From contig NZ_JAUFQP010000010.1 in NCBI RefSeq assembly GCF_030409805.1, positions 129,001-193,000 of the forward strand: 64,000 bases of DNA, written 5' to 3'. A model generated the notes under the pieces. The model worked only from the letters and a program-made list of their open reading frames with translations. It ran no database searches and was not told the origin of the DNA. Each line of letters opens with the position of its first letter. Positions within the stretch are counted from its first letter, which is position 1. Origin of the DNA: Algibacter miyuki (GTDB lineage Bacteria; Bacteroidota; Bacteroidia; Flavobacteriales; Flavobacteriaceae). Positions 35,631 through 45,430 of this stretch are shown piece by piece. Made by a program: the position numbers and the translations under genes.

Positions 35631-37724
35631 TTGATAAGAATCAAATTTATATACACATTCCTATTTTTTCTATTGGCCACATCCACACTAGTGCAGGCAC
35701 AAGGCAAAAAGAAAATAATTATTGAATATGCGGGACGATTAAATGTTTCTGAAGAAAATTATCCCGGCGCAAGAGTATTAACAAGAAATAGCCAGCAACA
35801 AGTGCATATTACTCATGCTGGAAGTAATATGTGGTGCGATAAAGCTATTTATTACAGTGCTGATAATTTTGTTGAAGCCTACGGAAATGTCATTATAAAA
35901 CAAGGCGATACCATTACCATGACCTCCAAATACGTGGAATATAGTGGTGCCACGCAATTGGCATTTGCTCACGGAGAGGTTATACTGAAAAGTCCAAATT
36001 CAACAATTTCAACAGATACTTTATATTTCGATAGAATAAAACAACAATCTTTTTACCGTAGTGGCGGTAATGTCGTTAAGGATTCATCAGGTACGATCAC
36101 TAGTAAAATTGGGAGGTACTATATGAGTGATCAAAAATTTCAGTTTGTTGAAGATGTAGTTTTAACCAATGAAGATGCCGTCATTAAATCAAATTATTTC
36201 GATTTTTATGAAGACACGGGGCTTGCCTATTTATTCGGCCCTTCAACTATAACTACAGAAGAGAGTGAAACCTATTGTGAAAAAGGCTTTTATGATACTA
36301 AAAACAAATTCGGATATGCCTTAAAAAACTCAAAAATACATTACGATGATCGCATTATTGAAGGTGATAGTTTATATTTTGACAATACCAGAAGTTTTTC
36401 CTCGGCTACAAACAACATTAAAGTTACCGATACTATAAATAACAGTATTGTTACAGGCCATTATGCCGAGGTTTATAAAGATAAAGATTCACTTTTTATT
36501 ACAAAACGTGCTTTAGTAACCACTGTACAAGAGAAAGACTCGGTGTATTTACATGCCGATAAAATTATGGTAACTGGCAAACCTGAAAACAGAATTACTC
36601 GTGCCTACTACAATGCTAAGCTTTATAAATCAGACATTAGTGCTAAAGCCGATTCTATTCACACCGACCAAAAAACGGGTATTACAGAACTTATTAATCT
36701 AGATCGCTTTGCTTCAACCGATGCCTTTTCTACAAAGCGCCGCCCTATTCTTTGGAACAATGAAAACCAAATGACTGGCGATACCATTCATTTATTTGCA
36801 AATTCTAAAACTGAAAAATTAGATTCTTTGGCCGTTTTCAATAATGCCTTCATTATTAGTAAGGATACTATAAGCGAAAACGGATATAACCAAATCTTCG
36901 GAATAAAACTTGTTGGTTATTTTAATGAAGCTAACGAATTACGAGAAGTAAACATCAACAAAAATGCGGAGTCTATTTTCTATACAAGAGATGAAAAACA
37001 AGAATTAATAGGCATTGACAAAGCCAAATCGGGTAGTATTAGAATGCTATTTGCGAATAGCGACATTGAAGAATACACTAGGTTAAACGTTGTTGATGGC
37101 ACCTTATATCCTGAAGAAGACTATAAAGAAAAAGACAAATTCTTGAAAGGTTTCGATTGGCGAGAAGACGAACGTCCACAATCTGTTGAAGACATATTTA
37201 AAGAAGATGAACCTTTCGAGCTAGCCGTTATAAAAGGTTTAGAAGATTATGTACCACAAGAAAACTTTTTTGATGAGGAATTGCTGGATCGGATTAATGA
37301 GAGAAACAATATTCTAGAGTCTGGCAAAAATTTTGATTCTAATGATTGGAAAGGCACACATATTGTTGTTGAACCAAACATAATCAATTCTCCTAATGAA
37401 GAAAAGACAGCTGACAAATTAACTCATGATGGAAGTAGTTTTGGGTGGATTACTCAAAAGTTTAAAATTAATGAAGGTCACTATAACTTTTCCGTATGGT
37501 TAAAAGGTAAAGGCTCAATCTATATAGAACTTAAAGTAGTAATAGGAGATGCGTCAAAACGAAAAACTTCGCAAATTATCCTTACTCCTGAATGGAAAAA
37601 ACATACCATAAGTTTTGAAAAAGACGATAACCCTGCGGAATCTGCTGTTACTTTCAGCTTAATTAAAAACACAGACGATGTCTACGCATGGGGAGCATCA
37701 TTATTAAAAGTTTCCGCAGAATAA
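35631..37724 (+). CDS. OstA/LptA-like envelope protein with C-terminal extension
   Basis: Taken from TTG 35631, the 697-residue product has a signal peptide (FIYTFLFFLLATSTLVQAQ) and then repeated OstA-like beta-strands: MWCDKAIYYSADNFVEAYGNV, GATQLAFAHGEV, DTLYFDRIKQQSFY, continuing to about residue 500. OstA/LptA domains handle lipopolysaccharide transit in the periplasm; this large Bacteroidota type is less studied. After a charged linker (ERPQSVEDIF) there is an extra ~150-residue beta-rich domain (GKNFDSNDWKGTHI ... HYNFSVWLKGKGSIYIELKV ... TPEWKKHTISF) resembling a carbohydrate-binding jelly roll. An upstream in-frame TTG at 35538 lies before the terminator stem and promoter, so it is not the start. 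Confidence 0.85.
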   Translation: MIRIKFIYTFLFFLLATSTLVQAQGKKKIIIEYAGRLNVSEENYPGARVLTRNSQQQVHITHAGSNMWCDKAIYYSADNFVEAYGNVIIKQGDTITMTSKYVEYSGATQLAFAHGEVILKSPNSTISTDTLYFDRIKQQSFYRSGGNVVKDSSGTITSKIGRYYMSDQKFQFVEDVVLTNEDAVIKSNYFDFYEDTGLAYLFGPSTITTEESETYCEKGFYDTKNKFGYALKNSKIHYDDRIIEGDSLYFDNTRSFSSATNNIKVTDTINNSIVTGHYAEVYKDKDSLFITKRALVTTVQEKDSVYLHADKIMVTGKPENRITRAYYNAKLYKSDISAKADSIHTDQKTGITELINLDRFASTDAFSTKRRPILWNNENQMTGDTIHLFANSKTEKLDSLAVFNNAFIISKDTISENGYNQIFGIKLVGYFNEANELREVNINKNAESIFYTRDEKQELIGIDKAKSGSIRMLFANSDIEEYTRLNVVDGTLYPEEDYKEKDKFLKGFDWREDERPQSVEDIFKEDEPFELAVIKGLEDYVPQENFFDEELLDRINERNNILESGKNFDSNDWKGTHIVVEPNIINSPNEEKTADKLTHDGSSFGWITQKFKINEGHYNFSVWLKGKGSIYIELKVVIGDASKRKTSQIILTPEWKKHTISFEKDDNPAESAVTFSLIKNTDDVYAWGASLLKVSAE

Positions 37725-37736
37725 CTTACTGTAACT

Positions 37737-38936
37737 ATGAAACCACATTTCCTAAACCACCAAGCGCAAACTACACCTCACCCTTTAGCCATGGAGATTT
37801 CTCATGCCGAAGGCTCTTATATTTACGATATTAACAACAAACCGTATTTGGACTTTGTTGCAGGTGTTTCTGCCTGCCCTTTAGGGCACAGACATCCTAA
37901 AGTTGTAGAAGCTATTAAAAAACAAGTTGATAAATATTTACACGTTATGGTTTATGGCGAATACATCCAAAAACCAGCCGTGGAGCTCACCACGCTTCTA
38001 GCAAAACACTTACCAAGCTCGTTACAATCCACTTATTTAACTAACTCAGGAACCGAAGCCATTGAAGGCGCTTTAAAATTAGCCAAACGCACCACTGGCC
38101 GAAGTGAAATTATTGCAGCAAATAAAGCATACCATGGCAATACCATGGGCGCCATGAGTGTTATGGGCTTTGAAGAACGTAAACAAGCCTTCCGACCTTT
38201 ATTGCCAGATGTTAAGTTTATCGATTTCAATAATGAAGATCACTTAAATAACATCACAAATAAAACGGCCTGTGTTATTTTAGAAACCATTCAAGGTGGT
38301 GCCGGTTTTATAGAACCTAAAAACGGCTATTTAGAAAAAGTAAGAAAACAATGCGATTTAGTTGGTGCCCTTCTTATTTTAGATGAAATTCAACCTGGAT
38401 TCGGAAGAACAGGAAAACTCTTTGGTTTTCAACATTACAATTGCATACCCGACATTTTAGTAACCGGAAAAGGTTTAGGAGGCGGCATGCCCATTGGCGC
38501 ATTTACGGCTTCGTTAGAGTTAATGACACTCTTACAAGACAATCCCAAATTAGGGCACATAACTACCTTTGGCGGACATCCAGTAATTGCAGCTTCAGCC
38601 TTAGCAACTTTAAAAGAAATTACAGAAACTAATTTGATGCCAGAAGTTATTGAAAAAGAGCAACTTTTTAGGACGTTATTAGTGCATCCGCTCATAACAG
38701 AAATTAGAGGTATCGGTCTTATGTTAGCTATAATAACACCTTCTGATGAGGTTACGAATAACCTGATTCTAAAATGCCAGGACGCAGGATTAATACTATT
38801 TTGGCTACTATTTGAGGCAAAAGCCGTAAGAATATCACCACCTTTAACCATTTCAAATGAAGAAATAGAAAAAGGATGTACTATTATTCTGGAAATTCTA
38901 GATCAATTACACACTTCAAAAAACCAGTCTAAATAA
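37737..38936 (+). CDS. Class III PLP-dependent aminotransferase
   Basis: The 399-residue enzyme belongs to the acetylornithine/4-aminobutyrate aminotransferase-type family. Visible are YLDFVAGVSACPLGHRHPKV (about residues 38-57), TNSGTEAIEGALKLAKR, the cofactor-binding ILDEIQPGFGRTG (about 215-227) and the Schiff-base Lys in LVTGKGLGGGMPIGAF (about 244). The substrate cannot be fixed from sequence; no arginine or GABA genes are adjacent. It starts 12 bp after the OstA-like gene and is probably co-transcribed with it. Confidence 0.92.
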   Translation: MKPHFLNHQAQTTPHPLAMEISHAEGSYIYDINNKPYLDFVAGVSACPLGHRHPKVVEAIKKQVDKYLHVMVYGEYIQKPAVELTTLLAKHLPSSLQSTYLTNSGTEAIEGALKLAKRTTGRSEIIAANKAYHGNTMGAMSVMGFEERKQAFRPLLPDVKFIDFNNEDHLNNITNKTACVILETIQGGAGFIEPKNGYLEKVRKQCDLVGALLILDEIQPGFGRTGKLFGFQHYNCIPDILVTGKGLGGGMPIGAFTASLELMTLLQDNPKLGHITTFGGHPVIAASALATLKEITETNLMPEVIEKEQLFRTLLVHPLITEIRGIGLMLAIITPSDEVTNNLILKCQDAGLILFWLLFEAKAVRISPPLTISNEEIEKGCTIILEILDQLHTSKNQSK

Positions 38937-38966
38937 CTAAAAATCAAATAACTACAGTCAACATGA

Positions 38967-38997
38967 TTTGTTTTAAAAAAATATGTTCATTACTTTG
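38967..38997 (+). promoter_or_regulatory. Candidate promoter of the TPR gene
   Basis: TTTG (38967-38970), exactly 20 nt, then TACTTTG (38991-38997), one T short of the consensus -7 box. Confidence 0.4.
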
Positions 38998-39079
38998 TTA
39001 AAAACATTTTCAACAATTTTAGCATAAACAAGATATAGAATGCTAACTTTATTAAAGTAGAAACCTTACAAATGCGCTT

Positions 39080-40471
39080 ATGGAGTTAGGTCACAACGAC
39101 AATAATAATTTAACACTTTCCAAATTTGAATCGATGCTTAAAACAAATCATGTTTTGTTTTTCGACTCCGAGGAATTTGAAAACATCATACATCACTATC
39201 TTAACTTGGGAAAAATTGCTTTAGCGAAAAAAGCAATTAAGCTAGGTTTAGACCAACATCCTACATCCGTAAATCTAAAATTATTTAAAGTTGAAGTTTA
39301 CGTTTTTGAGGACAAACTTACCGATGCCAACGACCTGTTAGATGAATTATATAGTATTGACCCCATGAATGAAGAAATCTACATTCAAAAAGCCAATATC
39401 TTTTCAAAAAAAGACAACCACATTAAAGCTATTGAAGTTTTAAAACAAGCGCTTGAATTAACCGATGATGTTATCGATTTATACTCGCTAATTGGTATGG
39501 AATATTTATTTCTAGACCAGTTTGAAAATGCTAAAATCAATTTCATGAAATGTCTTGAAAGTGATACAGAAGATTATTCAGCATTATACAACATCATTTA
39601 TTGCTTTGAATATTTGAATGAAAACGAAGAAGCAATTACGTATTTAAATCTATTCTTAGACAAAAACCCTTACAGTGAGGTTGCTTGGCATCAATTAGGT
39701 ATACAATATTATGCCTTAAAAAAGAACAAAAAAGCCTTAGCTGCTTTTGATTTTGCTATTATTTCCGATGATACTTTTGTTGGTGCTTATATTGAACGAG
39801 GTAAAGTACTAGAAAAACTTGGTCGTTATGAAGATGCCATAGAAAACTACACCCTTACTTTAACTTTAGACGATCCAACTTCATTTGCTTTATTACATAT
39901 TGGTTATTGTTATGAAAAGTTAGGAAACGACGAATTAGCACTTCAGTATTATGATAGAACCGTACATGAAGACCCGTTACTAGATAAGGGATGGATTGCA
40001 ATTACAAAATTTTATAACCGAAGAAAAAACTATCAACGTGCCCTTTATTTTATAAATAAAGCCATCAATATAGATTCGGAAAATGTAACTTATTGGAAAC
40101 TTTACTCTCAAATAAATCAACGTTTAAGCTTTTTTGAAGAAGCCGAACGCGGATTTAAAAAAACCTTAGAATTAGGGAATTACGAACTAAACACCTGGCT
40201 CTCTCGCGGTGATTTACTAATAAAATTAGGAGAACCTGATGCCGCTATTGATAATTTTGAACAAGCCGTGGAATTTCATCCAGATACCGCAGAGTTAGAA
40301 TACAGATTAGCTGGTTTATATTTAGCCTTAAACGAAAGTAATAAAGCGGAATTCCATCTAAAAAATGCCTTTAAATTAAATGAAGATTATAGCTTTATCT
40401 TAGAGGAACTTTTTCCGGAGGTTTACCACATGGTTTCAGTACAAAGTTTAATCAAACAAAATTCTAAGTAA
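39080..40471 (+). CDS. Tetratricopeptide repeat protein
   Basis: The 463-residue protein consists almost wholly of about ten 34-residue TPR helix pairs, with conserved Ala/Gly/Tyr pattern (for example KALAAFDFAIISDDTFVGAY and RYEDAIENYTLTLTLDD). There is no signal peptide or membrane segment, so it is a cytoplasmic protein-interaction scaffold. The partner is unknown. It is followed at 68 bp by the DUF368 pair, which has its own -7 candidate. Confidence 0.9.
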   Translation: MELGHNDNNNLTLSKFESMLKTNHVLFFDSEEFENIIHHYLNLGKIALAKKAIKLGLDQHPTSVNLKLFKVEVYVFEDKLTDANDLLDELYSIDPMNEEIYIQKANIFSKKDNHIKAIEVLKQALELTDDVIDLYSLIGMEYLFLDQFENAKINFMKCLESDTEDYSALYNIIYCFEYLNENEEAITYLNLFLDKNPYSEVAWHQLGIQYYALKKNKKALAAFDFAIISDDTFVGAYIERGKVLEKLGRYEDAIENYTLTLTLDDPTSFALLHIGYCYEKLGNDELALQYYDRTVHEDPLLDKGWIAITKFYNRRKNYQRALYFINKAINIDSENVTYWKLYSQINQRLSFFEEAERGFKKTLELGNYELNTWLSRGDLLIKLGEPDAAIDNFEQAVEFHPDTAELEYRLAGLYLALNESNKAEFHLKNAFKLNEDYSFILEELFPEVYHMVSVQSLIKQNSK

Positions 40472-40507
40472 GTTTTACAAATTATAATCCTTTTTCATTA
40501 AAATACA

Positions 40508-40515
40508 TACCTTTG
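40508..40515 (+). promoter_or_regulatory. Candidate -7 element of the DUF368 operon
   Basis: TACCTTTG matches TAnnTTTG. The start near 40522 gives an ~18-nt leader to the first DUF368 gene. No -33 box seen. Confidence 0.5.
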
Positions 40516-40539
40516 GTTTTTGATTAAACAACCAAAAAC

Positions 40540-41460
40540 ATGCAAAGACGATTTAAAGATTATTTAATTATTTCGCTTAAAGGACTCGCTATGGGTGCTG
40601 CCGATGCCGTCCCAGGCGTTTCTGGAGGAACCATCGCTTTTATTTCAGGTATCTACGAAGAGTTAATTAATAGTATTAGCAACATCAATGCTTCCTTAAT
40701 TAAAACCCTTTTCAGTAAAGGCATTAAACCATTTTGGCAACAACTTAACGGTAACTTTTTACTGTCGCTTTTAGCTGGTATTATGGTGAGTTTTATGTCG
40801 GTGATGCGTTTGGCTAAATATCTTTTAGAAAATCATCCAGTGCTTATCTGGTCTTTCTTTTTCGGTCTCATTGTGGCCAGTATATTTTTCGTTGGAAAAC
40901 AAATTCAGAAATGGAATATCCCAGTTATTATCAGTTTAATAGCCGGAGCATTTATAGCTTTTTACATTACAACACTTCCAGCTTCAACCAATAATGATAA
41001 TCCTTGGTTTCTATTTATTGCAGGAGCTATAGCTATTTGTGCTATGATTTTACCTGGTATTTCAGGTGCCTTTATTTTAATTATTCTAGGGGCTTATAAA
41101 GCTTTAAGCGATGCTTTTCATGATTTCGATATAAAAAAAATATTCATTTTTGCCGGTGGTGCTTTAGTTGGACTGCTTAGTTTTAGTCATTTATTAAAAT
41201 GGCTTTTCAAACATTACCATAACATTACTCTAGCTGTGCTTACAGGATTTATTTTTGGGTCCTTGAACAAAGTTTGGCCATGGAAAAAAACCTTAACTTG
41301 GCATACCAACTCCGAAGGTATTAAATCGGCTGTGCTGCAAGAAAGCATCTCGCCGTTTTCATTCGATGGAAATAATCAATTAGTTTTTTCAATAATCTTA
41401 ATGATTCTAGGTTTTTTAACTATTTTTATTCTTGAAAAAGTAGGGAACAAAAAACAATAA
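40540..41460 (+). CDS. DUF368 membrane protein, first copy (candidate polyprenyl-phosphate translocase)
   Basis: The 306-residue polytopic protein opens with the DUF368 hallmark LKGLAMGAADAVPGVSGGTIAFISGIYEE (about residues 13-41, split here only for naming), and a second related motif MILPGISGAFILIILGAY (about 168-185). It has about eight hydrophobic segments. DUF368 proteins (PopT) have been shown in other bacteria to recycle undecaprenyl phosphate across the membrane, which would serve peptidoglycan and O-antigen synthesis here. Its stop codon overlaps the next start (TAATG). Confidence 0.9.
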   Translation: MQRRFKDYLIISLKGLAMGAADAVPGVSGGTIAFISGIYEELINSISNINASLIKTLFSKGIKPFWQQLNGNFLLSLLAGIMVSFMSVMRLAKYLLENHPVLIWSFFFGLIVASIFFVGKQIQKWNIPVIISLIAGAFIAFYITTLPASTNNDNPWFLFIAGAIAICAMILPGISGAFILIILGAYKALSDAFHDFDIKKIFIFAGGALVGLLSFSHLLKWLFKHYHNITLAVLTGFIFGSLNKVWPWKKTLTWHTNSEGIKSAVLQESISPFSFDGNNQLVFSIILMILGFLTIFILEKVGNKKQ

Positions 41461-42476
41461 TGGAAAGTACCAGAACACTTACCGATAAAATTTTTCTAAT
41501 CTTAAAAGGATTAGGAATGGGCGCTGCCAATAAAGTGCCTGGTATTTCTGGTGGTGTTGTGGCCTTTGTAGCAGGTTTTTACGAAGAGTTTATTTATTCG
41601 CTAAAAAAGGTTAATGGTAAAGCCTTTAAATTACTAATCAACGGTAGGTTTAAAAGTTTTTTCAACTACATTAACGGCCGATTTTTAAGTTTGCTTTTCT
41701 TTGGAATGATAGTGAGCTATTTTAGCGTTTCTAAACTACTCGACTATCTTATTAAACACTACGAGCTCTTTGTTTGGAGCGTATTCTTCGGGATGATTAT
41801 CGGCTCTATTTATTACATCAATAAAGATTTTAAAGATTGGAACTACCAAACCTATCTGGTTTTAGCTCTTGGAATTGCTCTTGGCGTCGGTATTAGTTTT
41901 TTAAATCCCGCCAAGGAAAATGACAACCTTTGGTTTGTGTTTTTTTGTGGTATTATTAGTGTTTCGGGGATGACACTTCCTGGCTTTTCAGGATCATTCA
42001 TTCTTATTCTATTGGGGAATTATGTACTTCTTTTAGTCGATTCGGTAAATGCTTTAAATGACACCTTCGTTGATATTATTAACGGAAATTTTAATTTCAT
42101 CAGCAATCCCAAACGTGTAAGAATGTTGCAAGTTCTAGCCATTTTCACCTTAGGTTCTATTACTGGCTTAGTTACTTTTTCGCACGTATTAAGTTATATA
42201 CTCGATCGCTATAAAAGCATTACAACATCGGCCATTATAGGGTTTATTGTTGGCTCTTTAGGCGTGGTATGGCCATGGAAAAAAACCATTTACAAACTCA
42301 CAGAAAATGGCAGTTTTATATTCGATTCAACAGGATCTAAAGTGGTACTAAACTACCAACGTTTTATTCCCGATTTAACAACAAATACTTTTATAGCCAT
42401 AGGCTTCGTTCTATTCGGCATAGCACTTGTTTTAGGTTTAGAATGGTATGGTAACCGCACACGATATTCAAAATAA
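41460..42476 (+). CDS. DUF368 membrane protein, second copy
   Basis: The 338-residue paralogue of the preceding gene has the same motifs: LGMGAANKVPGISGGVVAF (about residues 18-36) and MTLPGFSGSFILILLGNY (about 170-187). The shared GSL..VWPWKKT segment near the C-terminus shows common ancestry. Its ATG shares the A of the previous stop codon, implying translational coupling. It is about 30 residues longer, mostly in the C-terminal half. Two coupled copies suggest a heteromer or two lipid carriers; that is inference. Confidence 0.9.
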   Translation: MESTRTLTDKIFLILKGLGMGAANKVPGISGGVVAFVAGFYEEFIYSLKKVNGKAFKLLINGRFKSFFNYINGRFLSLLFFGMIVSYFSVSKLLDYLIKHYELFVWSVFFGMIIGSIYYINKDFKDWNYQTYLVLALGIALGVGISFLNPAKENDNLWFVFFCGIISVSGMTLPGFSGSFILILLGNYVLLLVDSVNALNDTFVDIINGNFNFISNPKRVRMLQVLAIFTLGSITGLVTFSHVLSYILDRYKSITTSAIIGFIVGSLGVVWPWKKTIYKLTENGSFIFDSTGSKVVLNYQRFIPDLTTNTFIAIGFVLFGIALVLGLEWYGNRTRYSK

Positions 42477-42498
42477 TAAATTTAAAAAAATCAATCAA

Positions 42499-43236
42499 GT
42501 GAATAAATTAGGGCTTTTAGGAAAAAACATTTCATATTCATTTTCAAAAAATTATTTTAAAGAAAAGTTTGAAAACGAAAAAATTACGGATACTACATAC
42601 GAGAATTTCGACTTAGAAAGCATCGATCTCTTTCCTTCAATTATAGAAAACACAAAGAACATCAAAGGCATAAACGTAACTATACCTTACAAAGAAGCCG
42701 TGATGCCTTTTCTTGACAAAATCAATAAAAAAGCAAAAGCTATTGGCGCTGTAAACACGATTAAGGTGACTAAAAAAGGTAAACTTGTGGGTTACAATAC
42801 CGACTGTTATGGCTTCAAAAATACGTTAAAACCTTTTTTGAAATCGCAGCATAAAAAAGCATTAATATTAGGTACTGGCGGCGCAAGTAAAGCTGTTGCT
42901 TATAGTCTAGGCGAATTAGGTATCGATTACAAATATGTATCTCGAAAACAATCTGAAGGTGTTGGTTTTACATACAGTAACCTTTCCGAAGCTATAATTT
43001 CCGAACATCAAGTTATTGTAAACTGTACACCTTTAGGCACGTTTCCCGACGTTGACCAATGTGCAGATATTCCGTATAACGGGATTACAAATGAGCATAT
43101 TTTGTTCGATTTAATTTACAATCCCGATCAAACTAAATTCTTAAAACACGGTAAAGATCGCGGTGCAACAACCATTAACGGGCTAAACATGCTAAAACTA
43201 CAAGCCGAAAAATCTTGGTCTATTTGGGATTTATAA
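42499..43236 (+). CDS. aroE: Shikimate dehydrogenase
   Basis: The 245-residue NADPH-dependent enzyme reduces 3-dehydroshikimate in aromatic amino-acid synthesis. Signatures: LGLLGKNISYSFSK (substrate Ser pair), INVTIPYKEAVMPFLD with catalytic Lys (about residues 57-72), GAVNTI, YNTDCYGF, and GTGGASKAV nucleotide-binding loop (about 122-130). I place the start at GTG 42499, which gives the family N-terminus. An in-frame ATG at 42448 would overlap the DUF368 gene by 29 bp and add an unrelated N-terminus. Confidence 0.95.
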   Translation: MNKLGLLGKNISYSFSKNYFKEKFENEKITDTTYENFDLESIDLFPSIIENTKNIKGINVTIPYKEAVMPFLDKINKKAKAIGAVNTIKVTKKGKLVGYNTDCYGFKNTLKPFLKSQHKKALILGTGGASKAVAYSLGELGIDYKYVSRKQSEGVGFTYSNLSEAIISEHQVIVNCTPLGTFPDVDQCADIPYNGITNEHILFDLIYNPDQTKFLKHGKDRGATTINGLNMLKLQAEKSWSIWDL

Positions 43237-43256
43237 AAAATATCACCAACTAAGCC

Positions 43257-43287
43257 TTTGTAAATAATAGACTTGTTAGTATCTTTA
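43257..43287 (+). promoter_or_regulatory. Weak candidate promoter of the DUF349 gene
   Basis: TTTG (43257-43260), 19 nt, then TATCTTTA (43280-43287), one mismatch from the -7 consensus. Confidence 0.35.
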
Positions 43288-43325
43288 AAGTCTAGAGTAT
43301 AAACAACGAACCTAAACATTTTAAA

Positions 43326-45311
43326 ATGTCTGAATTAAACAAGCTTAACGCGGAAGATGCCGAAAATGCAAATCCGATAGAAAGTTCCCCTCAATCTTCT
43401 GAAACCGTAACTCCTGAAAACACACCTTCGGAAGAAACTTCGGTTACAGAAAGTACCGCTACTGAAACACCAGAACTAGTGGCTGTTGATACTCCAGAGG
43501 TATCAAATGAAGATGATGAAGTGCTTAACGAGATTGAAGAATCTAACGCGGAAGACGCCGAAGATGAAGGCAATAAGGACAGACATAGCATTGAAGTTAA
43601 GGAATACGATAGCATGTCGTTAGAAGGCTTAGCTATAGAGTTGGAAAAATTGGTGCAATCGCAAAAAGTTCAGGCTATAAAATCTCATGTAGATGGTATA
43701 AATGCTGAATTTAAAACCCAATATCAAGCTTTAGTTGATGAAAAAAAGGAAGAATTTTTAAATGATGGCGGTAATGAAATTGATTTTTATTATTCGTCAC
43801 CAGTAGAAAAACGCTATAAAGCCGCTTATCGGGAATATCGCAATAAGTTAAACGACCATTATAAAAGTTTAGAAAAAAACTTAAAGCAAAATCTAACCGA
43901 TAAATTAGAAATTATCGAGGAGCTTAAAGGGTTAATTAATGTTGAAGAAAACATAAACACGACTTACAAACACTTCAAGGAATTGCAAGAACGTTGGAGA
44001 ACAACAGGGCCAATTCCGCGTGATAAATACAATAATGCTTGGAATAGTTACCACCACCATACGGAGTTATTTTACGATTTTTTACACCTAAACAGAGATT
44101 TACGTGATTTAGATTTCAAACATAATTTAGAGAAAAAATTATTAATTATTGAGCGTGCCGAAGAACTAACCAAAGACGATAACGTGATGCGATCGTTTAG
44201 AGAGTTACAAGAATTGCACAAAATGTGGAAGGAAGAACTTGGACCAGTAGGCAAAGAACATCGTGAAGTTATATGGGACCGTTTTAAAGCAGCCACTAAA
44301 ATAATTAATGATAAACGCCAAGTTTATTACAAAGAAATTGATAAAGTTTACGAGGTTAACTTAGAAACCAAACTTGAAATTATTGCTCAAATAAATAATA
44401 TTGCTCAAAAAACAGGTGGTTCGCATAGCGAATGGCAAAAGCGTATAAAATATATTGAAGAATTACGCAACCTATTTTTCAAAGCAGGAAAAGTGCCATT
44501 GAAAGTTAACGAGGAAACTTGGGCCAAGTTTAAAGATGGCGTTAGAACTTTCAACAGAAACAAAAACGCTTATTATAAAGATCTAAAAAAGGAGCAATAT
44601 ACAAACTTACAAAAGAAGCTTGATTTAATAAAAATAGCCGAAGACAATAAGGATAGTGAAGATACCGCTGTAACCACACCGTTGATGAAAAAAATTCAGA
44701 ACGAGTGGAAAAAAATTGGTCATGTACCAAGAAAAGATAGCGACAAAATTTGGAAACAATTTAAAGGCGCTTGTAACCATTATTTTGATAAAATACACGC
44801 TAAACGTAACGCGGTAAGCCAAGAACATGTAGAGGCTTTCAACAAAAAAGCAGCGCTAATCGAAACGCTTAAAGCGGTTGAACCTACAGATGATAAAGAT
44901 GCCGATATTGCAGTAATTAAAGCGCATATTAACACCTGGAAAGATTTAGGACGTGTACCAAACGACAAACGCTATATTGAAGATAAGTTTCAGAAAACCA
45001 TTGACGATTTATTATCCAATTTAAAAATGGATAAAAATGAAATTGAAATGATTAAGTATGAAAATAAGCTAGATAGCCTAACATCTGCCGATGGTGACAC
45101 TAGAAACTTAGATAACGAACGCTCTTTTATCCGTAAAAAAATGGATGAAGTTAAAGCACAAATTAATCAATTAGAAAACAATTTACAGTTTTTTACTAAT
45201 GTTGATGAGGATAATCCGCTTGTAAAAGACGTTCATAATAATATAAAAGCTCACAGATCATCTTTAGAACTTTTAAAAACGAAACTAGTAAAAATCAAAA
45301 ACATGTATTAA
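43326..45311 (+). CDS. DUF349-repeat protein
   Basis: The 661-residue protein has a low-complexity acidic/Thr/Ser N-terminus (about residues 1-90). About five tandem DUF349 repeats of ~70 residues follow; each has a Trp and a pattern like KIGHVPRKDSDKIWKQFKGA and ends near YFD or YYK. A C-terminal coiled coil (MKIIK-type helices, about 570-661) finishes the protein. There is no signal peptide. It is highly charged and helical. The family has no firm role, although DUF349 proteins have been linked to chromosome or nucleoid functions in other bacteria. It converges on proA across a bidirectional terminator. Confidence 0.9.
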   Translation: MSELNKLNAEDAENANPIESSPQSSETVTPENTPSEETSVTESTATETPELVAVDTPEVSNEDDEVLNEIEESNAEDAEDEGNKDRHSIEVKEYDSMSLEGLAIELEKLVQSQKVQAIKSHVDGINAEFKTQYQALVDEKKEEFLNDGGNEIDFYYSSPVEKRYKAAYREYRNKLNDHYKSLEKNLKQNLTDKLEIIEELKGLINVEENINTTYKHFKELQERWRTTGPIPRDKYNNAWNSYHHHTELFYDFLHLNRDLRDLDFKHNLEKKLLIIERAEELTKDDNVMRSFRELQELHKMWKEELGPVGKEHREVIWDRFKAATKIINDKRQVYYKEIDKVYEVNLETKLEIIAQINNIAQKTGGSHSEWQKRIKYIEELRNLFFKAGKVPLKVNEETWAKFKDGVRTFNRNKNAYYKDLKKEQYTNLQKKLDLIKIAEDNKDSEDTAVTTPLMKKIQNEWKKIGHVPRKDSDKIWKQFKGACNHYFDKIHAKRNAVSQEHVEAFNKKAALIETLKAVEPTDDKDADIAVIKAHINTWKDLGRVPNDKRYIEDKFQKTIDDLLSNLKMDKNEIEMIKYENKLDSLTSADGDTRNLDNERSFIRKKMDEVKAQINQLENNLQFFTNVDEDNPLVKDVHNNIKAHRSSLELLKTKLVKIKNMY

Positions 45312-45350
45312 CATTTTTTGATTCCGTTTTTTATAAACGTAACTCCATAA

Positions 45351-45387
45351 AAAAAACTCCGATTGGCTTATACCATCGGAGTTTTTT
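45351..45387. terminator. Bidirectional terminator between the DUF349 gene and proA
   Basis: A 13-bp stem (45351-45363 with 45375-45387) includes A6/T6 ends and a further GG/CC pair inside. It can serve both convergent genes. Confidence 0.92.
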
Positions 45388-45430
45388 GTTTTATATATTT
45401 TAGGACTTACCTTAAATTAAATGTTGGTTT

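Noticed and set aside
38435..38851. 138-residue minus-strand ORF inside the aminotransferase gene
   Set aside because: Antisense shadow of a clear class III aminotransferase; no independent coding signal.
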